A DNA stretch of 64,000 nucleotides from JAEZDC01 sp036676415 (GTDB lineage: Bacteria; Bacteroidota; Bacteroidia; Chitinophagales; Chitinophagaceae), in NCBI GenBank assembly GCA_036676415.1, contig JAKFCX010000055.1, positions 40,231 through 104,230 of the forward strand, given 5' to 3'. How positions within the stretch are numbered: the first letter of the stretch is position 1; each line of letters opens with the position of its first letter. The notes below the pieces were generated by a model. The model worked only from the letters and a program-made list of their open reading frames with translations, did no database searches and was not told where the DNA came from. Position numbers and translations under genes: made by a program. Shown piece after piece: positions 25,936 to 34,172 of this stretch.

Positions 25936-26460
25936 TTACAAACCGAAATTGTAGGCTACTCTCAAACCTGCAAAAGACATAGTTCCGCCACTTCTTGAAA
26001 TGCCTTCGTAACGTACAGCAATGTCAATCTGGTTGTTGATTAAATAACCAATGTTACCTGCATAGGTAAATCCGCCACTACTTCCTTTTCCTAATGAATA
26101 GCCAGCCTGTGGTTCTAAGTTGAATCCGCTTTCACCAATATTGAAACGATATCCCGCTTTCAAAGGAATCAAATACATGGATGAAGTTTTGAAAGTTACA
26201 GTTCCGGCAGTGTACTCTTTACCGCTGTAGTTAATATATCCACCAGAAAGTGTAACAGCTCCAGCACCTGCAGGAATGCCAACTTTTGCACTGCCACCAA
26301 TACCGAAGCCATGAACATCTCCAAATTTACCAAGCGGTAATGCAGTTTCTACACCAATACTTAAAGTGGTTCCTGCAGTTGTTTTTTTGTCGTCAGTGTT
26401 TTGGGATGAGGCTGAAAATCCGAAAGCTCCAAGCGCTAAAATTAAAACGAGTCTTTTCAT
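25936..26460 (-). CDS. Small outer-membrane beta-barrel protein
   Basis: 174 residues with a clear signal peptide (MKRLVLILALGAFGFSASSQ) and alternating beta-strand patterns (LSIGVETALPLG, VTLSGGYINYSG, LIPLKAGYRFNIG, GFTYAGNIGYLI), ending in aromatic-hydrophobic strand AGLRVAYNFGL, as expected for an eight-stranded barrel recognised by the BAM machinery. Function unknown; Bacteroidota carry many of these. Transcribed alone, closed by the bidirectional terminator. Confidence 0.82.
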   Translation of the reverse strand: MKRLVLILALGAFGFSASSQNTDDKKTTAGTTLSIGVETALPLGKFGDVHGFGIGGSAKVGIPAGAGAVTLSGGYINYSGKEYTAGTVTFKTSSMYLIPLKAGYRFNIGESGFNLEPQAGYSLGKGSSGGFTYAGNIGYLINNQIDIAVRYEGISRSGGTMSFAGLRVAYNFGL

Positions 26461-26587
26461 AAAAGGGTTTTTTAAGTTTATAATGGATGCAAAAGAAACA
26501 CCTTACGTATAACAAAATATCTATGTGAATAATTCAATTATCATTTTAACCATTCTTTAAAAATCTAAAATCGATTATGACCGCTCA

Positions 26588-26617
26588 TAAAAAAAGCAGG
26601 ATAATTACATCCTGCTT
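26588..26617 (-). terminator. Rho-independent terminator of gyrB
   Basis: On the minus strand a 9-bp perfect stem AAGCAGGAT/ATCCTGCTT with a 6-base loop is followed by a T-run, 23 bases after the gyrB stop. Confidence 0.85.
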
Positions 26618-26639
26618 TTGCTTTATTGTGAAATTGTCT

Positions 26640-28607
26640 TTAGACATCTATTCTTGCATATTTTGCATGGCTTTCAATGAACTCTCTTCTTGGTGCAACT
26701 TCATCACCCATTAACATGCTGAATATTCTATCTGCTTCTGCAGCACTGTCAATCGTCACCTGTTTCAATGTTCTTCTGGCAGGATCCATCGTTGTTTCCC
26801 AAAGCTGATCTGCATTCATTTCACCCAGGCCTTTGTATCGCTGAATAGTAACACTGTCATCCTTTCCCTGGCCAAGTTTTTCAATCAAAGCTTTACGTTG
26901 CTCTTCATTATATGCATACTCCTGTTCTTTGCCCTTCTTTATAAGATACAGTGGAGGTTGAGCTATATAAACATATCCCTGCTCTACCAATTCTGTCATA
27001 TAACGGAAAATGAATGTCAGTATCAAAGTTGCAATGTGAGATCCATCCACATCAGCATCGGTCATGATGATTAACTTATGATAACGCAGCTTGGCAATGT
27101 TTAAAGCCTTCGGATCTTCCACTGTTCCTACAGTTACACCAAGAGCTGTGTACATATTCCTGATCTCTTCATTCTCATATATCTTGTGCTCCATTGCTTT
27201 CTCCACGTTCAGTATCTTACCACGTAAAGGAAGAATGGCCTGGTAACTTCTGTCACGACCTTGTTTTGCCGTACCACCTGCTGAGTCTCCCTCCACCAGG
27301 TACAATTCGCATTTTTCAGGATCCCTTTCAGAACAGTCAGCTAACTTACCAGGTAATCCACCACCACTCAATACCGTTTTACGTTGAACAAGTTCTCTTG
27401 CTTTTTTTGCCGCAACTCTGGCCTGTGCTGCCAATACTATTTTAGAGATAACATTTTTGGCTTCTTTAGGATTCTCTTCCAGGTAAGCCTGTAAAATCCT
27501 GCTTACTGTTTGGTCAACCACACCTGAAACTTCACTGTTACCCAGCTTGGTTTTTGTCTGTCCTTCAAACTGTGGTTCCGGAACTTTTACAGAGATGATC
27601 GCACTCAATCCTTCCCTGAAATCATCACCTTCTACTTCAACTTTTGCTCTTTCGAATAATCCTTCCTTATCCCCGTACGATTTAAACACTCTGGTTAATG
27701 CTCTTCTGAAACCGGTAACGTGTGTACCACCTTCAATGGTGTTGATGTTGTTTACATAAGAGAAGATGTGCTCTTTAAAGTCATCGTTATAACTCATCGC
27801 AACTTCAACAGCCACATTGGTATTTTCATCAAGACCCTCGAAATACAATGTCTTGGCAATGATCGGAATTCGTTTGCTGTTCCTGTCCAGCATTTCAACA
27901 AACTCAACAATACCACCTTCGCTGTAAAATGTATTAACGTAAGGGTCTCCTGCTTCATTCAATTCACGCAGGTCTGTTAATGTAATGTTGATACGCTTAT
28001 TCAGGTAAGAAAGTTCTCTTAAACGTCCTTCCAGTATTTCTTTTGAATATTCACTCACCTGGAAAATAGAAAGGTCAGGCCAGAAATGAACTTTAGTACC
28101 TGTATTCTCAGTTTCACCGATTTCCCTAACAGGATATTGTGGAGCACCACAGCTGTATTCCTGCTCGTAAATTTTACCGTCACGTTGAACAGTCACATGC
28201 AGTTTTATACTCAGGGCATTCACACAACTCACACCTACTCCATGCAATCCACCCGAAACCTTGTAAGTGTTTTTATCAAACTTACCTCCGGCATGCAACA
28301 CAGTCATCACTACTTCAAGTGCTGATCTTTTCTCTTTCGTATGCATTGCTGTAGGAATACCACGACCGTCATCTTTAACGGAGATAGAATTATCCTCATG
28401 GATCACTACATCAATATTCTTACAATGACCGGCCAAAGCCTCGTCAATAGAGTTGTCTACAACCTCGTAAACAAGATGATGCAAACCTTTCATGCCAACA
28501 TCACCAATATACATTGCCGGTCTTTTTCTTACCGCTTCAAGTCCTTCTAAAACCTGGATACTATCAGCACCATAACCGGCTACTGGAATCTCTAATTCTT
28601 CACTCAT
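26640..28607 (-). CDS. gyrB: DNA gyrase subunit B
   Basis: ATPase subunit of the type II topoisomerase that introduces negative supercoils. 655 residues, normal for the phylum (no long insertion as in proteobacterial GyrB). N-terminal GHKL domain with LEAVRKRPAMYIGD near 23-36, VVDNSIDEALAG near 47-58 and GGLHGVG; then transducer; TOPRIM motifs EGDSAGG near 438 and DADVDGSHI near 515; C-terminal RYKGLGEMNADQLWETTM. gyrA is not next to it. Confidence 0.97.
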   Translation of the reverse strand: MSEELEIPVAGYGADSIQVLEGLEAVRKRPAMYIGDVGMKGLHHLVYEVVDNSIDEALAGHCKNIDVVIHEDNSISVKDDGRGIPTAMHTKEKRSALEVVMTVLHAGGKFDKNTYKVSGGLHGVGVSCVNALSIKLHVTVQRDGKIYEQEYSCGAPQYPVREIGETENTGTKVHFWPDLSIFQVSEYSKEILEGRLRELSYLNKRINITLTDLRELNEAGDPYVNTFYSEGGIVEFVEMLDRNSKRIPIIAKTLYFEGLDENTNVAVEVAMSYNDDFKEHIFSYVNNINTIEGGTHVTGFRRALTRVFKSYGDKEGLFERAKVEVEGDDFREGLSAIISVKVPEPQFEGQTKTKLGNSEVSGVVDQTVSRILQAYLEENPKEAKNVISKIVLAAQARVAAKKARELVQRKTVLSGGGLPGKLADCSERDPEKCELYLVEGDSAGGTAKQGRDRSYQAILPLRGKILNVEKAMEHKIYENEEIRNMYTALGVTVGTVEDPKALNIAKLRYHKLIIMTDADVDGSHIATLILTFIFRYMTELVEQGYVYIAQPPLYLIKKGKEQEYAYNEEQRKALIEKLGQGKDDSVTIQRYKGLGEMNADQLWETTMDPARRTLKQVTIDSAAEADRIFSMLMGDEVAPRREFIESHAKYARIDV

Positions 28608-28653
28608 AAATGTCCTTATCTGGGATGGATTACTATAATAATTTAAAGGCTCG

Positions 28654-28661
28654 CAAAACTA
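28654..28661 (-). promoter_or_regulatory. Candidate -7 box (TAGTTTTG) of gyrB
   Basis: TAGTTTTG followed by CG on the minus strand, 46 bases upstream of the gyrB ATG, identical to the boxes of frr and tktN. No TTG at ideal spacing. The remaining part of the 297-base gap to the AraC gene shows no gene; it contains a GTTGTGTCA fragment at 28758 resembling the dispersed repeat core. Confidence 0.45.
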
Positions 28662-28881
28662 CCGAAAATCAACGGTTTTTCCCTGAAATTCAGCCTTGAT
28701 TTCACAACTGTTTTCAACGTTTTTTGCACCAGCTCCAGGCTCCTTTTTCAAAGCCTGTTGTGTCAAATCAACGAGAGGAGATTCACCGATACCCTATAAA
28801 CCAAGTATTATCTCTGAGGTACTCCCTTATACTTATATGTCGCTACTCAACACATACTAATTGGCTTAAAACTATGTTAAT

Positions 28882-28901
28882 GACCGTACCATGACCGTCA
28901 T
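28882..28901. promoter_or_regulatory. Possible operator: repeated ATGACCGT with palindrome ATGACCGTCAT
   Basis: Two direct copies of ATGACCGT (or TGACCGTA/C) spaced 11 bases apart immediately before the AraC-type gene; the second is part of an 11-base perfect palindrome ATGAC-C-GTCAT. Spacing of one helical turn suits a dimeric AraC-type protein; autoregulation is inference. Confidence 0.35.
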
Positions 28902-28904
28902 CAG

Positions 28905-29894
28905 TTGAAATACCCATGTTTATACATTAAATTTGCAGCTTCTAACACAAACAATCGTCTATATTCATTGCTCCAGGCACTAGACATACTAAAAGTTGCA
29001 CACAAGAATGGCATTGAGCCGAGTTTAGAGGTTTTGTACCAGAAAGAACAGGTCATTCCAGGTTCCATCAACTACATGATCCGCAGGCATTATGCCCAAC
29101 ATCCATGGGTTGCAGAAGATACAGGTATGATGGTGTATCACTTTAGTCCTTCAAGACCTGAAGACAATTACCTCGAACTGCGTTTTTGCACTACCGGAAA
29201 CAAATATTGCCCTGAAAAAAGCTGTGGCAACTGTCCTGAGATCCCAACAATGAACTGCAGTGGAAAAATGCAGACAGTTGATGTATTCAATTTTCACTTT
29301 ACTTCTACTTTTCTTCACCAGTTTGTACATAACGTTAAACTAACAAACAGGAAAGATGAAGTACTTGCATTTAAACATCCATCCTCTTTTACCAAGATAT
29401 TTCCCATCTGTAATAAAAAGCGTTTTGTGCTGGATGCTTTATTGAATCATAGTTATTCAGGAGCATTGGAGAACATATTTGTGAATGCCAAGGTTCATGA
29501 ACTGTTGCTCTACAGCCTTGAATGTTTAGTTGAGGAAAGAGATGCAGAAACGTTCACCTGTAAATTCCTTGCCGACGAAAGTGGAAGGGATCGTATTTAT
29601 CTTGCCAGGGAAATATTGTTACAGCATATCGGTGATCCCATCACAATTAAAGAACTCAGCCGTAAGGTGGCAATGAATGAATGTTACCTGAAGAAAGGTT
29701 TTAAGGAAGTTTTTGGTACCACAATCTTCGATTTTTACCAGCAACAAAGAATGGAGCATGCAAAATACCTGTTGTATGAAAAGTCTTTGAGTGTAACAGA
29801 CGTATCTGCTTTGCTGGGTTATTCTTCTATTTCGCATTTCTCCGCTGCATTTAAAAAACATACAGGATTAAAACCTTGTGACCTGTTGAGATAA
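28905..29894 (+). CDS. AraC-family (PchR-like) transcriptional regulator with a cysteine cluster
   Basis: A 329-residue regulator. The C-terminal 100 residues are a full AraC/XylS double helix-turn-helix (ITIKELSRKVAMNECYLKKGF; FDFYQQQRMEHAKYLL; VTDVSALLGYSSISHFSAAFKKHTGLKP in part). The N-terminal domain resembles PchR-type ligand sensors and contains FCTTGNKYCPEKSCGNC at about residues 101-117 and another NC near 124, giving five closely spaced cysteines. The only full-length start is TTG at 28905 (an in-frame stop lies upstream); ATG at 29076 would remove 57 residues. It precedes an amidohydrolase and a FecA-like receptor, so it may control iron or siderophore use (inference). Confidence 0.82.
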   Translation: MKYPCLYIKFAASNTNNRLYSLLQALDILKVAHKNGIEPSLEVLYQKEQVIPGSINYMIRRHYAQHPWVAEDTGMMVYHFSPSRPEDNYLELRFCTTGNKYCPEKSCGNCPEIPTMNCSGKMQTVDVFNFHFTSTFLHQFVHNVKLTNRKDEVLAFKHPSSFTKIFPICNKKRFVLDALLNHSYSGALENIFVNAKVHELLLYSLECLVEERDAETFTCKFLADESGRDRIYLAREILLQHIGDPITIKELSRKVAMNECYLKKGFKEVFGTTIFDFYQQQRMEHAKYLLYEKSLSVTDVSALLGYSSISHFSAAFKKHTGLKPCDLLR

Positions 29895-29898
29895 AATT

Positions 29899-29926
29899 GT
29901 TTCTCGTTTCTTGTTTCTCGTTTGTT
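29899..29926. repeat. Heptamer tandem repeat (unit GTTTCTC, four copies)
   Basis: GTTTCTC, GTTTCTT, GTTTCTC, GTTTGTT in direct succession; the 13-mer TTGTTTCTCGTTT recurs at 14-base spacing. It fills most of the 60-base gap between the AraC gene and the amidohydrolase. Confidence 0.75.
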
Positions 29927-29954
29927 CGTAAACTTGTAGCTGCAAACTACTCTT

Positions 29955-31577
29955 ATGCGAAAGTTTTTCTTTCTCCCCTTGATCTTATTGACACTATCCT
30001 GCTCAGTAAAAAAAGTTGATCTGATTGTTCATCACGCAACGATCTATACAGTTGATTCAACATTTTCTGTTGCTGAAGCTATGGCTATCAGCGATGGCAA
30101 AATAGTAGCTGTGGGTACGAATGATGAGATCATGAGGAAATATTCAGGCAGAGAAGCGATCAATGCAGAAGGCCAGATCATTTATCCTGGTTTCATAGAT
30201 GCCCATGCACATTTTGTAGGCTATGGAAAGAGTCTGTTTGAAGTGAATTTGTTTGGATGTAGTAGCTGGACGGAAGTATTACAACGAGTAAAACAGTTTG
30301 CTGATGAACATCCAAATGAGCCATGGATCAGAGGAAGAGGCTGGGACCAGAACAAATTTCCCGGTAAACAATTTCCAACGAACGACTCACTGAATATTTT
30401 ATTTCCTGATAAGCCTGTAATGATCGGTAGAGTGGATGGCCATGCTGCAGTTGCAAATGCAAAAGCATTGGAATTAGCAGGAATTCAACCGGCACAAACC
30501 ATAGTTGGTGGTGAGATAGAAACAAAAGATGGCAAACTGACAGGTGTTTTGATTGATAATGCCGAAACGCTTGTTGATAAAGTGATTCCTAAAGCCACAA
30601 AAGCTGATTATGAAAAATGGTTGATGGCTGCTCAGAAGAATTGTTTTGCACAAGGATTAACGACTATCACTGATTGTGGAATAAATCATAGTGAAGTAGA
30701 GATTATAGATGCACTGCAGAAAGATGACAAACTGCAGATGCGTTTATATGTAATGCTGAGTGATGCAAAAGAAAATTATGATGCTTTCTTAGAAAAAGGG
30801 CCTTATAAAACAGATAAGCTTTTTGTAAAAGGATTTAAGTTATATGGTGATGGTGCTTTGGGTAGTCGTGGTGCCTGTTTGTTAGAACCATATAGTGATA
30901 AACCAGGATGGGGTGGTTTTTTATTAAGTGGTCCTTCTCATTTTGATTCTGTTGCAAACATCTTAAGTAAAACAGAATTCCAGATGTGCACACATGCCAT
31001 TGGAGATTCAGGTAACAGAACAATACTTAACATTTACGCAAAATATTTGAATGGGAAGAATGATAAACGCTGGCGAATTGAACATGCTCAAGTCGTAAAT
31101 CAAAATGATTTTGCCATGTTTAGCGTCAATAGTATTATTCCTTCTGTGCAGCCAACACATGCCACAAGTGATATGTATTGGGCCGGAGACAGACTGGGTG
31201 CCCAAAGAATTAAAGGAGCTTATGCCTACAAACAATTATTGCAACAGAATGGATGGATACCACTTGGAACAGATTTCCCGGTAGAAGATATTTCACCTTT
31301 CAAAACTTTCCTTGCTGCAGTGATAAGAAAAGATGCTTCCGGTTTTCCTTCTAACGGTTTTCAAACAGAAAATGCACTTACAAGACAAGAAGCCATTCGT
31401 GGAATGACGATCTGGGCTGCAAAAGCAGGGTTTATGGAAAAAGAAATAGGCAGTTTAGAAGTTGGCAAGAAAGCAGACTTTATTATGCTTGATAAGGATT
31501 TGATGAAAGTGGAGGAGAAGGAGATTTTGAATGTGAAGGTGAAGTCTACATACTTGAATGGTAAAAAAGTGATGTAG
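29955..31577 (+). CDS. YtcJ-like metal-dependent amidohydrolase, lipoprotein
   Basis: A 540-residue amidohydrolase with a lipoprotein signal ending LLTLSC (Cys16), so it is likely anchored on the periplasmic or outer-membrane face. The metal-binding HxH is in GFIDAHAHFVG (His84, His86), with further ligands expected at the THAIGDSGN histidine near 340, and GTDFPVED aspartate near 437, as in the YtcJ/Amidohydro_3 group. This group hydrolyses N-acyl or formamide-type bonds; substrates are diverse. Placed between a PchR-like regulator and a FecA-like receptor, 61 bases after the regulator, so it might process a ligand brought to or imported by that receptor (inference). Confidence 0.87.
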   Translation: MRKFFFLPLILLTLSCSVKKVDLIVHHATIYTVDSTFSVAEAMAISDGKIVAVGTNDEIMRKYSGREAINAEGQIIYPGFIDAHAHFVGYGKSLFEVNLFGCSSWTEVLQRVKQFADEHPNEPWIRGRGWDQNKFPGKQFPTNDSLNILFPDKPVMIGRVDGHAAVANAKALELAGIQPAQTIVGGEIETKDGKLTGVLIDNAETLVDKVIPKATKADYEKWLMAAQKNCFAQGLTTITDCGINHSEVEIIDALQKDDKLQMRLYVMLSDAKENYDAFLEKGPYKTDKLFVKGFKLYGDGALGSRGACLLEPYSDKPGWGGFLLSGPSHFDSVANILSKTEFQMCTHAIGDSGNRTILNIYAKYLNGKNDKRWRIEHAQVVNQNDFAMFSVNSIIPSVQPTHATSDMYWAGDRLGAQRIKGAYAYKQLLQQNGWIPLGTDFPVEDISPFKTFLAAVIRKDASGFPSNGFQTENALTRQEAIRGMTIWAAKAGFMEKEIGSLEVGKKADFIMLDKDLMKVEEKEILNVKVKSTYLNGKKVM

Positions 31578-31609
31578 TTAATCATGAGAAGTCATCAGCT
31601 CATATTATT

Positions 31610-31636
31610 GTTGCAGTACAAGAGTGCGACGCAACC
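31610..31636 (+). repeat. Dispersed intergenic repeat, copy E
   Basis: GCAGTACAAGAGTGCGAC followed by GCAAC aligns with the reverse complement of copy B over 23 bases with 17 identities, and the ends GTTGC/GCAAC are inverted. Located in the 192-base gap between amidohydrolase and FecA-like genes. Confidence 0.4.
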
Positions 31637-31769
31637 AAAGTTTCATTCATGCACAACTGCTTGTCTCATAACACCTCTCTTTTTATTTCCTGATTGCGTA
31701 ACTTGCTCTTTCCGATTCCGTAAGCCTTTCCTTTTGTTCTGGAGCACTTTTGTGCCTCAATAAAGGAAT

Positions 31770-33980
31770 ATGTACAAAAGACTACTTGTTGTTGTTGCAG
31801 TTGCATTAGGAGTTTCGGCCTATGGACAGCAATCCAACCTAAACTCAGACGGGAAAGGAGACACATTAACTGCTAAAGAATTTTTACCGGATATTACTGT
31901 TGTTGGTAAGAATACCCGTAACGATATTCATCAACTTCCAGAGATTGTTGGTACACACATTTTTGCCGGAAAGAAGAATGCACTGGTTGTGCTGAATAAT
32001 GTGAACGGAAATATTGTAATGAACAATATGCGGCAGGTGCTTGCAAAAGTTCCTGGTATTCATATTTGGGAAAGTGATGGAAGTGGTATCCAGATAGGTA
32101 TTGCAACAAGAGGATTAAGCCCTAACCGCAGTTGGGATTTCAATGTTCGTCAAAATGGATATGATATTTCTGCTGATCCATTTGGTTATCCTGAGGCTTA
32201 TTATAATCCACCTTTGGCTGCAGTGCAAAGATTGCAGATCGTTAAAGGTGCAGGTTCATTGCAGTATGGACCACAGATCGGCGGTATGTTCAACTATGTG
32301 ATTAAAAACGGAAGCGAGATCACAAAACCTTTCGAGTTTGAGTCGATCAATACCGTAGGAAGTTTCGGTTTGATCAATACCTTCAATTCAATTGGTGGTG
32401 CCACAAAAAATTCTCATTATTATGCATTCTTCGATCACCGTAATGCAGATGGATTCCGTGAGAACAGTGCATATAAAACCAACACCGGCTTTGCCACGTT
32501 TACTTATAAATTAAGTGAGAAATTAAAGGCAAACATAGAAGTACTTCGTTTTTCCATGTTAAGCCAGCAGCCTGGTGGTTTAACTGATTCAATGTTTAAA
32601 GCAGATATTCAACAATCAGGAAGAAGCCGTAACTGGTTCAATCTCGAATGGCTGACTGCTGCAGCAACGGTTGATTATAAGTTGAATGACAACAATATTT
32701 TCAATCTTAAAGTATTCGGCCTTCGTGGTGACAGAAACAGCGTAGGTTTCATGCAAGGCATTAACATTAAAGACACGATCAATGCAGGTACAAGGCAGTA
32801 CAATAATCGTGTGGTTGATATTGATAAATACAGGAACTATGGAGCTGAACTGAGATATCTTACTAATTATAGTATCGGGAAATTAACTCAAACTTTAACT
32901 GCTTCAGCAAGATTCTTCCACGGCAAAACAGATCGATTTAAGAATGGTAAGGGAACAACCGGTGTTGATGATAATTATTCAATTGTCGACGCTACTTTCC
33001 CACAGGATATGGATTTTGCTACAGATAATTTTTCTGCTGCTGTTGAAAATGTATTTCGTATAACAAAAGATTTCATTGTCATCCCTGCTGCAAGATTTGA
33101 AAGTGTATCTACCACAGCAAATGGAAGATTAAGTTACTCAGGAACTACTCCAAATACCATTCGTGATCAAAAGAGAAGCAGGAACTTTTTATTACTTGGC
33201 GTAGGAACAGAATACCATATCGGAAATACCGAAGTATATGCAAACTTTACCCAATCATATCGCCCAATGCAGTTTGCCGATCTTGCGGTTGCGTCTACAA
33301 CAGACAGTATCGACGCAAATCTCCAGGATGCTCATTCATACAATATAGACCTGGGATATCGTGGTAAACTGAAGAACTACCTGACATTTGACCTGGGTGT
33401 TTTCTACCTGAACTATAATAATCGTATTGGTAACATCAGTGGTGTTGTGGCAGGAAGAAATTTAAAAACAAATGTGGGCAATAGCGTTAGTAAAGGTTTT
33501 GAAGGTCTTATCGAGTATAACCTGATGCAGGCTGGCATAATTAAAAATGTTGCAGGTGAAGTCTCTATATTCGGTTCTTATGCATACACACATGCACGTT
33601 ATGATGAATTCACTGCAGGCACTTCAAAATTAAACGATAAGAAAGTAGAGAATGCACCGGAACATATTTTCAGAGGTGGTGTTAGTTTTTTTTATAAAGG
33701 TTTGTCTTTAACAGGGCAGGTTAGTTATGTGAGTGAAGCCTTTAGTGATGCAAATAATACTGTAATGCCAAATGCGGCAGCAACTACCGGCCTTATTCCT
33801 TCTTATACCATCACTGATATTGCAGCTACCTACCGTGTAAATAGCTACACATTTAAAGCCGGTGTAAACAATTTAACAAACGAAAAATACTTTACCAGAA
33901 GAGCAGGAGGTTACCCAGGTCCTGGCTTAATGCCTTCAGATGCAAGAGGTTGGTATGTTAGTTTCGGTGTAAAGTTGTAA
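31770..33980 (+). CDS. FecA-like TonB-dependent receptor
   Basis: A 736-residue outer-membrane receptor. Signal peptide MYKRLLVVVAVALGVSAYG, then a plug domain with TonB-box-like DITVVGKN near 41-48, VLAKVPGIHIWESDGSG near 89-105, IATRGLSPNRSWDFNVRQ and ADPFGYPEAYYNPPLAAVQRL in part, a sequence style found in ferric dicitrate (FecA) receptors. The barrel follows to the C-terminal aromatic strand GWYVSFGVKL. It lacks a FecA-type N-terminal signalling domain and there is no FecR/sigma pair, so control is more likely by the AraC protein upstream. The iron-chelate substrate is inferred from family resemblance only. Confidence 0.87.
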   Translation: MYKRLLVVVAVALGVSAYGQQSNLNSDGKGDTLTAKEFLPDITVVGKNTRNDIHQLPEIVGTHIFAGKKNALVVLNNVNGNIVMNNMRQVLAKVPGIHIWESDGSGIQIGIATRGLSPNRSWDFNVRQNGYDISADPFGYPEAYYNPPLAAVQRLQIVKGAGSLQYGPQIGGMFNYVIKNGSEITKPFEFESINTVGSFGLINTFNSIGGATKNSHYYAFFDHRNADGFRENSAYKTNTGFATFTYKLSEKLKANIEVLRFSMLSQQPGGLTDSMFKADIQQSGRSRNWFNLEWLTAAATVDYKLNDNNIFNLKVFGLRGDRNSVGFMQGINIKDTINAGTRQYNNRVVDIDKYRNYGAELRYLTNYSIGKLTQTLTASARFFHGKTDRFKNGKGTTGVDDNYSIVDATFPQDMDFATDNFSAAVENVFRITKDFIVIPAARFESVSTTANGRLSYSGTTPNTIRDQKRSRNFLLLGVGTEYHIGNTEVYANFTQSYRPMQFADLAVASTTDSIDANLQDAHSYNIDLGYRGKLKNYLTFDLGVFYLNYNNRIGNISGVVAGRNLKTNVGNSVSKGFEGLIEYNLMQAGIIKNVAGEVSIFGSYAYTHARYDEFTAGTSKLNDKKVENAPEHIFRGGVSFFYKGLSLTGQVSYVSEAFSDANNTVMPNAAATTGLIPSYTITDIAATYRVNSYTFKAGVNNLTNEKYFTRRAGGYPGPGLMPSDARGWYVSFGVKL

Positions 33981-34088
33981 AATTTTATGAACTGAGCTGA
34001 AGAATATAGACGTAACTCCTGTTGCCCGCCAGAATGAATCTTTCGGGCTGGCGTTGCACACTTCGACTGAGGAACAATATTCAGCAAA

Positions 34089-34116
34089 CCCTGTCAATAA
34101 ATTGGCAGGGTTTTTT
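34089..34116 (+). terminator. Rho-independent terminator after the FecA-like gene
   Basis: Stem CCCTGTCAA - TAAA - TTGGCAGGG (one G-T pair) followed by six T. Separates the FecA-like receptor from the next receptor gene, which therefore needs its own promoter. Confidence 0.85.
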
Positions 34117-34142
34117 GTTATTTGAAATAAATGTTTAAGTTT

Positions 34143-34171
34143 GTCTGAATTAAAATTTAGACTAATCTAAA
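34143..34171 (+). promoter_or_regulatory. DtxR-like operator palindrome at the start of a TonB receptor gene
   Basis: The perfect 16-base palindrome TTTAGA-CTAA-TCTAAA (34156-34171) ends one base before the ATG. It overlaps a second inverted pair, GTCTGAAT (34143-34150) and ATTTAGAC (34155-34162). The form TTAGACTAATCTAA resembles DtxR/MntR/IdeR boxes (TTAGG-CTAG-CCTAA), so iron- or manganese-dependent repression is likely (inference). Confidence 0.55.
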
Positions 34172-34172
34172 A

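Noticed and set aside
34033..34062. CGCCAG...CTGGCG inverted pair after the FecA-like gene, and weak similarity of the following bases to the dispersed repeat
   Set aside because: No T-run follows and the repeat similarity is too low; the real terminator is at 34089-34116.
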